From positions 1 to 41,584 of the forward strand of contig JBNGIQ010009289.1 of the NCBI GenBank assembly GCA_049999765.1: a DNA stretch of 41,584 bases. The letters are read 5' to 3'. The stretch comes from Phaeoceros laevis (lineage: Eukaryota; Anthocerotophyta; Anthocerotopsida; Notothyladales). This document shows, one piece after another, positions 1-11,800 of this stretch. A program made the position numbers and the translations under genes. The notes under the pieces were generated by a model. The model saw nothing but the letters and a program-made list of their open reading frames with translations. It did not search any database and was not told the DNA's origin. How positions within the stretch are numbered: the first letter of the stretch is position 1; each line of letters begins with the position of its first letter.

Positions 1-180
1 GGTTTTATATAGCACAAGTTCCTTGCTACTTAGCATGCGGACATGCGGAAGGGTCGCTTGAGAGGTTAGGTAACTTAGGTCGATGCAATAATGAATAGGT
101 CTTGGGTACAACTCCTGCACCGCGTTTTCGTGCAACTTTGATTTATTACAATGTGGGAAAGCTTGTTTTGCTTTCGGTAG

Positions 181-248
181 GCCTAGGATCTCTTAGTTTT
201 ATGTACTTACCTTTGCCTAGGATTTTCTAGTTTTATGTGCTTACCTCT
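181..248. repeat. 34-nt imperfect tandem repeat
   Basis: Two adjacent copies begin with CCTAGGAT and share TTAGTTTTATGT or CTAGTTTTATGT followed by CTTACCT. They lie downstream of the dirigent gene. I see no gene in bases 1-536. Confidence 0.6.
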
Positions 249-536
249 TGCTGTTGTACTAATTTGGTTTGGTTTGTAGTTTTGGCTCTTTGGTTATTGA
301 GATAGATAAAGAAACTAGGAGATCCTCATGCTAGCAGAGATGTACCTAGAGTGCCTACTTCGCCTGTGCCAGTTGTGTTTCAACAAAAAAATTCCAACAT
401 TTCATTCCAAAATATAACACAAGACGAGGTTTCATACGTTGGTAACCAGTTTGGTTACGACATGGCCGTGGTAACTAAGTTGAAAAGAGGTTGCATTCAA
501 TGCCGTCAGGAAAGAAACGTTGTATATACCCAGATG

Positions 537-1112
537 TCAACGGCCGTAGAAAACGTGCGCCGTGATGTTGAGAGCGGAGTTCCCCCGCCCGTCGTTGAAA
601 GAAGTGGAGTATTCGATCCAGCCGCGCGCCAGGCGGAACTTGCCTGTCCCGCCCACGATGGAGACCTCGCGCTTGGGCAGGGGTCCGTTGTCGTAGCCGT
701 GGAAGCTGATGGTGCTGTTCTCGTAGCCGCTCTCCTTGGTGAAGACCGCGGTGGACAGAATGATGGACCCCGGCTTGGGCGCGCTCTCGTCGTTGTTGGC
801 AGCCACCACCACGCCCTTGACTCGGGCGATCACGGTAGAGTCGGGGTTCGGCCCGATAGTGGCGTTGTTGTCTTCGACAATGGTGGCTCCGAAGGAGCTA
901 TGGGGGTGCCCTGGCAGCGCTGGCACAATGACGAAGTAGCTTTTGCCGGCCAGCGCTTGCAAGTAGAAATGGAGCTTCACGTATCCGGACTTCAACTTGG
1001 GGGGCCTATCTGCGCTCACACACAGCACGCTTAATGCCAAGGAGCACACCAGCAGAACCGCAGCAAGTGCTACTTCAGAATTAGCACTCCGGAGTCTCCT
1101 GCAAGTCGCCAT
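537..1112 (-). CDS. Dirigent-family protein
   Basis: Single-exon gene of 191 codons. Dirigent proteins are secreted, cofactor-free barrel proteins that steer the coupling or cyclisation of phenoxy radicals and related intermediates in lignan and lignin-type metabolism. Seen here: an N-terminal hydrophobic signal segment (about residues 14-34, ALAAVLLVCSLALSVLCVSA); then the family landmarks FGATIVEDNNATIGPNPDS, a variant of the usual FGT..V.D..LT.GP block; then VVGGTGKFRLARG-type sequence (VGGTGKFRLARGW) and a C-terminal beta strand ending NITAHVFYGR. I chose the ATG at 1112 because the open frame further upstream begins at GTG and a TATA element lies about 90 bp upstream of this ATG. No intron, typical for the family. 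The product class is clear; the substrate cannot be told. Confidence 0.9.
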   Translation of the reverse strand: MATCRRLRSANSEVALAAVLLVCSLALSVLCVSADRPPKLKSGYVKLHFYLQALAGKSYFVIVPALPGHPHSSFGATIVEDNNATIGPNPDSTVIARVKGVVVAANNDESAPKPGSIILSTAVFTKESGYENSTISFHGYDNGPLPKREVSIVGGTGKFRLARGWIEYSTSFNDGRGNSALNITAHVFYGR

Positions 1113-1200
1113 TGCTACCAGCTTCGATCCCACAAGGTAGGGCACGGCAAGGAGTTCACTCTATCAGACCAGCTGTGACTGAGATCGCCTCCCTAGAGCA

Positions 1201-1210
1201 CTTTATATGC
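1201..1210 (-). promoter_or_regulatory. TATA box of the dirigent gene
   Basis: On the minus strand this reads GCATATAAAG, about 90 bp upstream of the dirigent ATG. It abuts the start of the 1209-1483 repeat unit, so the core promoter sits at the edge of a duplicated block. Confidence 0.55.
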
Positions 1211-1815
1211 AGCTGCAGACTAGGTGGTGCTTCTCCCCTAGCCAATAATTTAGATCTATTGTAGAAAGGACCATCTTGCCTGCCGAGGTGAAGCATCGAC
1301 CACGTCGACTCTCCTGGGCCTTTCTTTTATGTTAAACTATGGAAGGCGAACCGTACCAGCGACGTCAATTGCAACCTTCTCCGTCTGCTGCGGCTAACCT
1401 GTGGGACTCAAGATTACTGTACACAGGATTTCACAACTGGCTCCAGATGCTGATACTGACAATAGGATAGAGTCCTCCGATTCTGCAGCTGCAGAGTAGG
1501 GGGTGCTGCCCCCATAACCAACAATTTAGATTTATTGTAGAAAGGAACATCTCGGGGTGAACTTCACCCCGAGATGTTCCTTTCTACAATAAAGCATCGA
1601 TCACGTCCGCTGTCCTTCCCTGAGCCCTTCTTTTTATGTTAAACTATGGAAGGAGAACCGAACCAGCGACGTCAACCTACGAGCTGCAAGCTTCTCCGTC
1701 TAGGTTACTGTGGCTCAACTGTGGGACTCACAGATTACTGTACACAAGGATTTCACAACTGGCTCCAGATGCTGATACTGACAATAGGATACAGTCCTCG
1801 ATCCTGCGGGATCTG
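1209..1815. repeat. Two diverged direct copies of a 275-330 bp unit
   Basis: Copy A runs from about 1209 to 1483 and copy B from about 1485 to 1815. Both start with GCAGCTGCAG and share blocks such as ATGTTAAACTATGGAAGG, CCAGCGACGTCAA, GATTACTGTACACA and GGCTCCAGATGCTGATACTG in the same order. Copy B is longer because it carries the palindrome at 1531-1593. Neither copy has a continuous coding frame. They lie in the roughly 900 bp between the dirigent gene and the 3' end of the dehydrogenase gene. Confidence 0.85.
1531..1593. repeat. Perfect inverted repeat, 31-nt arms, 1-nt centre
   Basis: The left arm 1531-1561 starts TTTATTGTAGAAAGGAACAT; the right arm 1563-1593 is its exact reverse complement; only C1562 separates them. 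Copy A of the surrounding duplication has a single-orientation version (ATTGTAGAAAGGACCATCTT), so one arm is a later inverted copy of the other. Confidence 0.95.
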
Positions 1816-2038
1816 GGTCAACCCTTGCACAGTCGTCACAGCTGCTTCATCCTCCTCATACTGATTCGATAGTGATGTCAGCTCACCCCAACTTCTCTAC
1901 CCAAGTGCTGTAGAGATGATGGTTGTGTGCTTAGTAACTATTGATTCTCAAACTTGTAAAAGGTGGTCACCATGAGACACAACTTGCTTCCTGGGCATTT
2001 GATACAGGCGTTTCACCCTCACATGGGGTGCTTGCTGC

Positions 2039-5000
2039 TCACTGCTCCAAGTTGGATGCGGAGGAATTTGAGACTTCTTCTGGGCGGGCCGCATTTGCAT
2101 TTGCAAGCACCTTGTAAGGGTTGAGAATCCCATTTGGATCAAATAAGTTTTTGAGCTCAACCATGAGATCAACCTAAACAGACGAGCACATCAACGTCAG
2201 AGGACGCGAGTGAGTACCACTATCCACGTACGATGCAGTTCGACCAACTTACCGCCGCAGCAGATTTGGTGTAATGAATGGCATGAGCCTTCATGACGCC
2301 CAACCCGTGCTCTGCGCTCACGCTTCCCTTGCAAGACGCTGTTCTCTCGTACACGAAGGGCTCTATCTGCGATAGTAACTGTGGAACAAAAGCAACCTTC
2401 AGTTAAGGAACAATAGTGGTAAACTGCCTGAACAGATCCTATGTTCAGTTCTCAGACACCACCTTCTCATCGTATGCTGGAGCCGATACGTTGAGATGCA
2501 GGTTACCATCCCCAAGATGGCCGTAGCCTATCACTGTCACGCCATTATCTGCATAAACCGTACTCCTTCATCAGTTCGATCCAGGAATTTCAAAACAGCG
2601 AGCAAAGCCTCCCTACCGTTGTGTACTGACCCAGATGTTTGCTTATCATCTGTCTCATCAGACAAGATCTGCTCATCAATAAAAGTACGTGACAAAAAGC
2701 CTTACCGAGTCGTGTTCTCAGCTCATCCACCACACTGTACAGGTCATTGACCGGGAATGACAAGTCGTACTTGTAGACCGCTCCTGCTTTCAAAAGAGCC
2801 TCGGAAACGCCCTGCAACAAGTTTGTATAAGGAGGCGTTCACAGGGCTATGTCATGCACATGGCTTTCAGCACCAAGATTAAAAATGACACAATGTGGCA
2901 GTAACGTTTGTTCAGTCACAGCAGAGAATCCGAGTGCAAGATATATATTTCACGTCAACCCCTGAAGCTGGGCACAAGTATAAGAGACAACCTCACGGAT
3001 CCGCCAGAACGCTGCACTTAAGCTAGCATCTTGTGCCACCACTCCATCAACGACAAGCTCATTCTCAATGGATGCTTCCAGAAACTTGTCGAGCTTTTCC
3101 CTAGAGGACACTTTTTACTATCCTTCCACATTTCTCTCTTCACCGCACACTCAAATCACATTATCTGCACAATGCTCATGAGCACACGATGAGCACAGCG
3201 AGGAGATATGACTGACAGAGCTTACTTGTCCCAGGAGATATGAGAACAGCGAGTCAATCTGAAACAACAGATTGACTCCCTGTTGTTTCAATAAGGAGAT
3301 AGAACTTCTCGCTTGAGTCTGGCAGAGGATCTCTTGTGCCCTCCAAGTGCTTCAGTACCTGTACTGAGTAGAGCACACGCTTCCAACTTAGACAGCGATT
3401 AGACTTCTGCGGCCATGAGAGCAGCTGAGCTGGACCCTCCTGCTGCTGGCAAGTAATGCTCTGCTGGCCCACCAGCAAGCGAGGAAATACAAAACTGGTG
3501 AAAATAAGGTACCAGATCAAGAGCCGGACGATCAAGCATTTCAAATGCTGACAATATTTCTCCAAGTTCTCTCCTGGCCAATACAAACGTTTCCTGGGGA
3601 ACAAGTAAGCCCTCATGAAGCTTGATGTAGTCAAAATATGACTAAACATATGATGACACTTCAAGAACTAAATCCCAGGAAGGTGCAATTGCTACCTGGC
3701 AGGAATGGAAGTCCTTGCAAGCCAGAAATGCCAGGTTGACAGATGAGAGTTTTGGTGGGGTCAATATTGACACCTTTGTAACCACTCCAAGCGTCCCTTC
3801 TCCCCCTTCATGTGCGACGACCGTAGGATATAGACCACATTTCCATACCACATATGTTTCACAAAGGAGGTAGTTAACGAATAGGAGCATACCAATAAAT
3901 AGCTGCTTCAAGTCATAACCAGTGTTGTCTTTGCGGAGACATGTAAGCATGTCAACAACTGTACCATTGGCAAGTACAACTTCAAGACCTGCATTGGAAG
4001 CAGAATCTTAGACAAGAATAAGGAGCGTCCCCATGTATACACACTGCTGCACTATCCGTTTTCCCAGTCACTCCACACACTTCCAAGGTACAACATGTAG
4101 CAACCAACAGCATACTAGTTCTGGAAGGTAAAACAAGCGTAAGGAACGCACAATGCATCTCACTAACCTAGAATGCTTCCACGAAGAGACCCATATCGCA
4201 ACAGGCGCAAACCACCAGCATTAGTGGACACGTTCCCTCCAACTTGACAGCTTCCTTTAGCCCCTAGGTCCAATGGCATTGTAAACCTTCAATTGACAGA
4301 CATGTTTCACAGGAGTAAACCCAAAAATGACTAAGTGCTTCACATGTGCCACGCAGTATCTAGAGGACCAAGAAGTGAACATCTCAGTGCGTAGGATCAG
4401 GGTGAAGAATCCCATACACCTCTACTAGAACCGTTGACATAGGTTACCACTTACCCTAAGTTTGTGACATAGCTATCCATAGTTTCAAGAATGCAACCGG
4501 CCTCACACACCAGAATCCCACTGACCTGCATCGCGGAACAAGGTAGCAAGTAAGGGCATGGGAGTCTTTTGATGCTTCCACCTGATTGCCTTTGACAAGA
4601 CCTAATGAAACCAGACCTTATCGAAAGAAATTATTTTGTTCATACTGCCGAGGCTCAAAATAATCTGCACACAGAAATTGTAGAAAGTTACAAGCCCGCA
4701 CAACTACAATCTTTGAGTTACGCTTTGAGAAAACGCTTTCGCAGAAGTCGAGAAATGTTCATCAAGCTAGCAACCTCTACCTCATCAAAGACAGGGACGC
4801 TGCCACCAACCAACCCCGTGTTACCACCCTGTGGCACAACTGCTAGACGTCTGGAGTTGCAGTACTTCAAGACTTGGGAGACCTGAAAATCAAAGCAAGA
4901 GCAAGTCATCTCTTGCGCAGTGCCAGTCAATTGGAGCTCATTGTCAAAACACTACAGGTCGAGCCCATTGTCTTGCATACATGCTCTGATGTTTGGGGCC

Positions 5001-5316
5001 GCAGTAGCAGCTGGCTGTTTCCTCGGTACTTGTGCATCCAATCGGTGTTTGCCACCTCCAGCTCATCGGCATCCACAATGACGCCATTCTCTCCCAGGAT
5101 GTTTCGAAATGAAGTGATATCGGAATCCTTCAAACTGGAGAATCGCGAGTCTCTCTGAATTCGGGCATCTCCGGTTTGCGGAAAATCCACAAAAGGCCTC
5201 TTTTGGTGGGCGTAGGGAATTCCAGGTATGTTCCGATTTTTAGATATGGGTGCATGAGATAGCTCAGAACAGCCTGCCAGTGCAAACAAGGGTGAAAGGA
5301 TAATCCGAAGGTGCAT
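2039..5316 (-). CDS. D2HGDH: D-2-hydroxyglutarate dehydrogenase, 14 exons, exon 9 frame-broken
   Basis: FAD enzyme that oxidises (R)-2-hydroxyglutarate to 2-oxoglutarate in mitochondria, passing electrons to the ETF system; in plants it serves lysine and phytol breakdown. Exons (high to low): 4981-5316, 4781-4882, 4617-4664, 4455-4525, 4168-4286, 3893-3988, 3696-3805, 3513-3593, 3226-3358, 2992-3100, 2706-2811, 2463-2548, 2253-2378, 2039-2173. Landmarks: FAD-binding block [18 protein letters not shown] (exon 2), [20 protein letters not shown] (exon 5), [15 protein letters not shown] (exon 6), [13 protein letters not shown] (exon 12), [11 protein letters not shown] (exon 13) and [12 protein letters not shown] (exon 14). 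Frames join cleanly except in exon 9: after LLIETTGS the frame hits TGA at 3254-3256, while exon 10 ([10 protein letters not shown]) needs another frame. The exon total is 1658 nt, not a multiple of 3. An intact version would have about 550 residues, the family length. The first 45 residues could be a targeting peptide. Family certain; function of this copy doubtful. Confidence 0.9.
3251..3290. repeat. Two overlapping perfect inverted repeats inside exon 9 of D2HGDH
   Basis: Arms 3251-3261 (GAGTCAATCTG) and 3268-3278 are exact reverse complements across 6 nt. Arms 3260-3270 (TGAAACAACAG) and 3280-3290 are exact reverse complements across 9 nt. The interlocked hairpins sit exactly where the reading frame of this conserved exon is lost. 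Confidence 0.9.
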
Positions 5317-5880
5317 GCAAGCGCAAGGACTGCTCGACCGACGGGCAGACCATGTTCAGCTGAAAATTTAAAAAATGTACGAGGGAGCCAGACTATGCAA
5401 TTGAATTTCGTAAACAAAAGCACCAATATGCACTATCCACCTGAGAACGCACGCTCCGGAACAACGAGGCGCCGAGCAAGGCGGAAGAAGGCAACTCGGG
5501 CCATTCTTCTTACAACTCTACTAGAACTCGCAGCCAAAACTGTATACAAATAGTAAGCAAATGCACAATCAGATGCGCAATTGCATGGCACTCTGCAATT
5601 CCCAGTCGGAGCAAAACCCTAGTCTACATGAACACATGCAGAATTTGAAAATCCAGACTGCGCAGCTGAGTTGCTGGCCATACTTTCACTGTCTCTGATG
5701 TGATGACACCGCTATTGGCCACCCCCGGACTATCCGCCTCCCATTATGTAGTTTTGCCTTTGTGTACGTGGCAGTGCCAAAAAATAATTCTCGACAGTGC
5801 AGTCTTTTTCGCTTGCTCATCTCGAGCAAGCCCACACAGTGCCGCACTCAAATCTCCAGACTAGGCAGCAATTGGAAGCC
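5317..5880. promoter_or_regulatory. Shared divergent promoter region of D2HGDH and NPC1
   Basis: The start codons of the two genes face away from each other across 564 bp, so both promoters must lie here. I see no convincing TATA box on either strand. On the minus strand an AAATTTTCAG acceptor-like motif ends near 5360, followed by an in-frame stop, so a 5' UTR intron for D2HGDH is possible. Confidence 0.5.
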
Positions 5881-8800
5881 ATGCCGGGACTGCGCCTATT
5901 CGCTGCTTTGCTCTTGCTCTTCCAAATTCAGGCAAGATTTTCATTTCCTGCACGACTAGCTTTTGAATTTTCAGCGTCTTTGTTGTCTGCCCTGCCAGAT
6001 CAGAGTTGCAAACTCGAGCTTTGAAGCCACTTTATTGTCGATGTCTTAGGGATGCTCAAATTAGCTGATGCACCACCCAGCGCCTATGAATTGTCAATTT
6101 CTCTGTATCTTATTGGAGGTTCATCCTTACAGGTTTCAAGGGACGTGTTGGCAAGTGCCGATGGAGGACTTGCCGGGACGGAAATTTTCTTCTCGTAAGC
6201 ATCCAGCCTCTGAATTTGTTCTAGTTAATGTGCTGAAGAGTCATTGATGTGGACAATCCTCTGTCTCTGTCTGTTGCAGGGACAAACATAGCGACAATAT
6301 ATGTGCGATGTATGATATTTGTGCGGTGAAAAAGGATGGAAAACCTCTCAATTGTCCATATTCCAGGCCCGCCGTTACTGTGAGTGTCAATCTCCTTGGA
6401 AAGCTGTCTTGTTGTGTCGGATGAAGATTTAGTATCAATGCGCTGGTTCATGGATAAATAGTCTTTCCGTGGCAGCCAGACGAGAGGCTTTCGTACAAGA
6501 TTCAGAGCTTATGCCCGACCATCACTGGATCTGTCTGCTGCACGGAAGAACAATTTGACGTTCTACGAAGCCAAGTGCAACAGGTCAGGTCATTTTAAAT
6601 TACGTGGTGGATGTCAGTCTCTTTACTGGTTAAATTAGTTAAGTTTATCGTTTCCAGCTGGTATTTCAGTCAGCTTGCTTCATTTGGTGTATCATGTCTA
6701 CTGTGTGAAGTGAATCAGAGTTACTACCTCGAAGCGTTTCTGGCAGATGAGTTTGTCATAAATGAGTTTCTCACCGTGTTTCGTTTGCAGGCAGTTCCTT
6801 TTGTTACAGGATGTCCTGCATGTTTGCGGAATTTTCTGAACCTTTTCTGTGAGCTGTCTTGTTCACCCCGGCAAAGCCTCTTCATCAATGTAACGTCTGT
6901 AGAAGAGGTAACCTGCAAAGGGGCACCCTTGTTTACAGCAGTTTTTTGTGCATGCTTAGTTTTCAAAGATCCAGGACAAGAGTCTTAGGCAAAAAACACA
7001 TAAGGTCCCATTGTGTTGGTAGTAATTGGTCTAACAATGGCTGCACCGCTGGTACAGGTAGACGATCGGCCAACTGTCCAAAGTATCGACTTTTTTGTCA
7101 CAGACCAGTATGGAACAAAATTTTACGATTCTTGTAAGGATGTCAAGTTTGCTGCAATGAACACCCGTGCCATGGACTTCATCGGTGGAGGAGCCAAGAA
7201 TTATTCAGGTGAAGGGAATATTTCAAATTCACATTTTCTCATTTGCAGATCCCAATGACATTGGAGCTCGTCACACTTCAAGAGTTTTAGATGTCTCACA
7301 TGCATATGATTATTGTACTCCTGGTCAGATATCCAAGGTGGCCTGTGCAGATTGGTTCAGATTCATTGGAAGAAAGGCAGGGCTGTATGAGCCAGGTTCT
7401 CCCTATGCGATCCAGTTCAGAACAGACCTACCCGACTCCTCACCTATGGAGCCCCTTGATGCTCCAGTGGCTCCCTGCTCGGACTCATCCCTTTCTTGTT
7501 CTTGTGGGGATTGTCCCTCTGCGAGCATGTGCTTAGAACCACTTCCCCCGCCTCAAAATGCGACAGAAGGATGCTCTTTCCATGTTGGGTCTTTGAAGGT
7601 AGGGGGGACAATTTTGCCGGTGCAGAGCATTTGCCTATCGTTTGCCTTCATGTCTCATGAACACCACCAAGTGTTTTTCCGTTTAGTGAGTAGCGGGTAG
7701 GAATCTAGGAGTGAACAAAATTTAACTTCGTAAAATGACAAGTTGTTGTTCTGTTACGTAGGTCAAATGTGTGGACCTGGCTATGGGTGTTTTGTTTCTG
7801 TTGATTCTAGCAGGGATTTGTTCTTGGTGGAAAGGAGTGAAACACGATCAACCTGAAACAGTACATGGTTGGTCAGAGCAATTGCTAGCCGCTGAAGAGC
7901 GTAATGAGCTGGAATCTGTAAATGGAGGACCGCTTGAAATCTCTCCAGCAGAGGTAATGTCCTATCTGTACCAATCTGTTAATGTCGCTGACTACACCAG
8001 CCACAAAGCCTAGGCACATATATTTGCCAAGAAAATAGCTGCTGATACATATGGTATTCATATACGGTGCCATTCAAGTTCTTCTTTTGATAGCTAGATG
8101 TGTACCCCTACTTACACACCGCAGCCTTGGCTTTGTTTTACGTGCTGCAGGAGAGCTGTTTGGCGGCCAAACTCAGTGAGAATGTGCCATTTGTGGAAGC
8201 ATTTCTCTCTGATTGGTTCCGGTATGTGTATGAGTTAGCAGCCCATCACCCGCATCTGAATTTACTGTTGGGCTGTAAAAGCTCTTATGTGATGATATCA
8301 ACATCTTGCAGAAATCAAGGACGATGGATAGCTCAAAATCCTGCCAAAGTGCTGTGTGTCTCTGTTCTCCTTACTCTCGTTCTTTGCCTGGGGTTGCTCC
8401 GTTTTGAGGTGGAGACCAGGCCTGAGAAGGTACTACTCTTTTCGGGGAGTTTTTTATCCTGTTGCAATGGCTGGTGAGTAGTGGCTAATCAACTGTACGT
8501 GTGACCTCTGGTTGCTTATTTCAGCTCTGGGTAGGTGCTGGAAGTGTTGCCGCTGAGGAAAAGAGGTTCTTTGATACTCATCTGGCTCCATTTTACAGAA
8601 TTGAACAGGTAAGATCAGAATTGTTGGATCAGCATGAGAATGAAAGGCAGACCAGCATGAAGAGCATCAAAATGTGATGCTTCTGCTTGCCACTCTTGAC
8701 TACTGCTCCTAAATGACTGACTTATTTTGGTGCAGCTTATTCTGGCCACAATCCCTGCTGCAGGTGAAGAGTCCGCTCCATATATTGTAACAGACAACAA

Positions 8801-11800
8801 CTTGTTGCTGTTGTTTGAGATGCAACAAAAGGTAGGTATTTAGGTCAACTTGAGAAATTTTTTGTGGTCAACTGCTGTTCGAGCTATTTGAGGACACTCT
8901 CGTTTAAGCTAGATAATGGATGTCACAGATTGATGACCTTCGAGCAAACTACTCCGGACTTACTGTGTCACTGCAAGATATCTGTCTGAAGCCCCTGGGA
9001 ACCCCTTGTGCAGTACAGAGTATCTTGCAGGTATATCCAGTTCCTTACGGTGATGGACAGACATGAATTCATTTTGATCTTGGATCCCTTCCTGCCCTGC
9101 AGTACTACAAGATGGATCAGCAGTTCTTCTACCAGTATGAAGGAGCTTCCCATGCTGAGTTCTGCTTTTCGGTAATTCACGTCCCTCCTAGTTTGATTCA
9201 GCACTAGTGATATGGCCGTACCTAACATGGTAGAAGCTAAGTTTTGTCTTGCTTGTTTGTGAAAATTGTACACATTTGACGACTAATGCCACCCTGGTAT
9301 GCAAAATGGACAGCACTATTCAGCTTCAGAGATCTGCCTCAGTGCGTTTGGCGCCCCCGTTGAACCAAATGTGGTGGTCGGAGGCTTTTCTGGTAGCAAT
9401 TATCTAGAGGTATAAGCAACTGTTCAAGTCTTTATTTCTGATTATTCAAGTTACCGTAATCAAGTATAGTCAGCACCTCCTGCCTTCTTATCGCCTCACT
9501 GAAAATTGCAGGCTTCTGCTTTTATTGTCACACTGCCTGTGGACAATGTTGTTGGTGACTCAGCTGAAGCAAATGGAGCAGCTATAGCATGGGAAGAAGC
9601 CTACATTCGACTGGCAAAGGTTGTCACCTCCTCACTCTGCTTTGCATCCTCTGTCAGCACAACATCTCGGAGAAAATGCTTGAGCTAGTTCTGACAGCTC
9701 TGGTTTCTGTAATTTCAACAACAGGAAGAGCTTGCACCAATGGCTGCAGCAAACAATTTGACTATTTCCTTCTCTTCTGAGAGTTCAATCGAAGCTGAAC
9801 TTGAGCGTGAGAGCACTGCTGATATCCTCACAATTTTGGTATGTGTTTTGTGCGAATAATCTTCGTAAATGTCTGCTGTTCTGTTTGTAGCCAGGTGTCC
9901 TCATCAGCTCCTTCATTTTACCTGCAGATCAGCTACCTGGTCATGTTTGCCTACATCTCTTACACCCTTGGTGATTATTCAAAGTCTTCAGGCCCTATCT
10001 TTGTTCAATCAAAGGTTGGTATGCTGATTTTCTTTGGCTAGTGCCTTCACAGATTCATCACATTACAGCACTTCCAGAAAGCAGCATGTGCTCTGAGACT
10101 TTGGCAGCATATGATAAAGCTCACAAAAAGCAGTTGTTGGTGCTTGCAGGTTCTTTTGGGTCTGTCTGGAGTTGTAATTGTTGCACTTTCTGTACTGGCA
10201 TCAATGGGTTTGTTCAGTGCCTTCGGTGTTAAGTCAACCCTTATTATAGTTGAAGTGATACCCTTTCTTGTCCTAGCGGTACAGTTTTTCCCCCCGTTTT
10301 CAACATACATGCTGGACTACTTTAATTTTGATTACTCCTTTTGGTTTTAACTTAGTTAATCTATAGGTGGGAGTAGACAACATGTGCATCTTAGTCGATG
10401 CCCTAAAACGACAGAGCTTAGTGAATCCTTTGGATATACGGGTAGGGAATGCTCTTGCTGAAGTTGGACCTTCAATCACGCTTGCAAGCCTGGCGGAAAC
10501 TTTAGCCTTTGCAGTTGGGACATTCACTCCCATGCCTGCTTGCCGTGTCTTCTCGATGTTTGCTGGTGAGTTGCCACGTTCTTTGAAGTGTGTTTGTTAC
10601 TATCTCCTAGGATGCAGAGCTAATACGTTCTTGTATTTGCAGCCGCAGCAGTCCTGATCGACTATCTTCTCCAAGTCACTGCATTCGTTGCTCTTGTCAC
10701 CTATGATGCTTTAAGGACAAAACATCATAGAGTTGACTGCATTCCATGCATTTCAGTACCTCAGAGCGATGAACCTGAGGATTTTGACGGTTTGTGCTTG
10801 TAAATCGCTTTTTCCTTCAGGGTCTAACGTGCAGCCGTTATGTTCAGTATTTATCTGGCTCACTTTGCAACTTGAACATAAACTGCTTGTACAGGGCTCA
10901 TCTAGTGAACCTTGTGCAGGGGAATATCGAAGGCTCCCGTCAGAACCTGGCTGGCTTGTACGCTACATGAAGGTGTGTCACTCTATGCTACTATCGTGTG
11001 ATGCAGTAGCATATGCTGGTCGGGTGCTGGCGTTCCACGATTGTGGAGACATGTTTCACTAAGTTGGTGTTTTCACATGTTTTCATCATTGCAGAATTTC
11101 CATGCTCCTGTGCTTAGTAAGCCAGCTGTAAAGGCTCTGGTGTTGGCTTTTTTCTCAGCCCTTCTACTGGCAGGCATAGTAAGAACTACACCCCAAACCC
11201 TTTGATTTTATGCCTGCAGTGGCACATAATTTGGAGGTTACCTGCAGAAGCCTTTTGTACTCATATTCTATTTTGGTAGGCATTGTCTACACGCCTGAGC
11301 CCGGGTTTGGACCAGAAAGTGGCACTGCCCCGTGATTCTTACCTCCAGGTTTGTAAAAAAAAATTGGTGTGTTGGTTGTATCAAAGTAGGGATGACAGTT
11401 ACCTAGAACTTGGAGGGATCCCTTTTTACTCAATTATTCTGTAGGGCTACTTCAATGACATAGAAGAGTACCTTCGGATTGGCCCACCAGTTTATTTTGT
11501 TGTGATAAATTACAACTACAGGTCAGTGTATATCCTGTAATAAGTCAGTCTTGCGAGTCTTGATTAATGGCAATTACAAGCAGACCTTTAGCCATGCTGA
11601 TAGTAGCAAGAGAACTTACACCCTCTCTTACCGATATCTGCTTTGTTCTCTTCAGCTCAGACAGCAATCAAACCAATCTACTGTGCTCTATCAGCCAGTG
11701 TGCCCCAGATTCTCTTCTTAACCAGGTAACCCTCCCGTCTCGTGGCTTTCTACTCTGTGACTGCCTCATTTGGAGCATTTTGTCAATCGGTCTTATTTAG

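Noticed and set aside
351-1034. Long plus-strand open frame across the dirigent gene
   Set aside because: It is antisense to the dirigent coding sequence, has no family motif, and its length follows from the GC-rich sense gene.
3253-3278. An 18-nt intron (GTCAATC...TTTCAG) in D2HGDH exon 9
   Set aside because: Too short for a plant intron, and the join would still meet a stop. The inverted-repeat explanation fits better.
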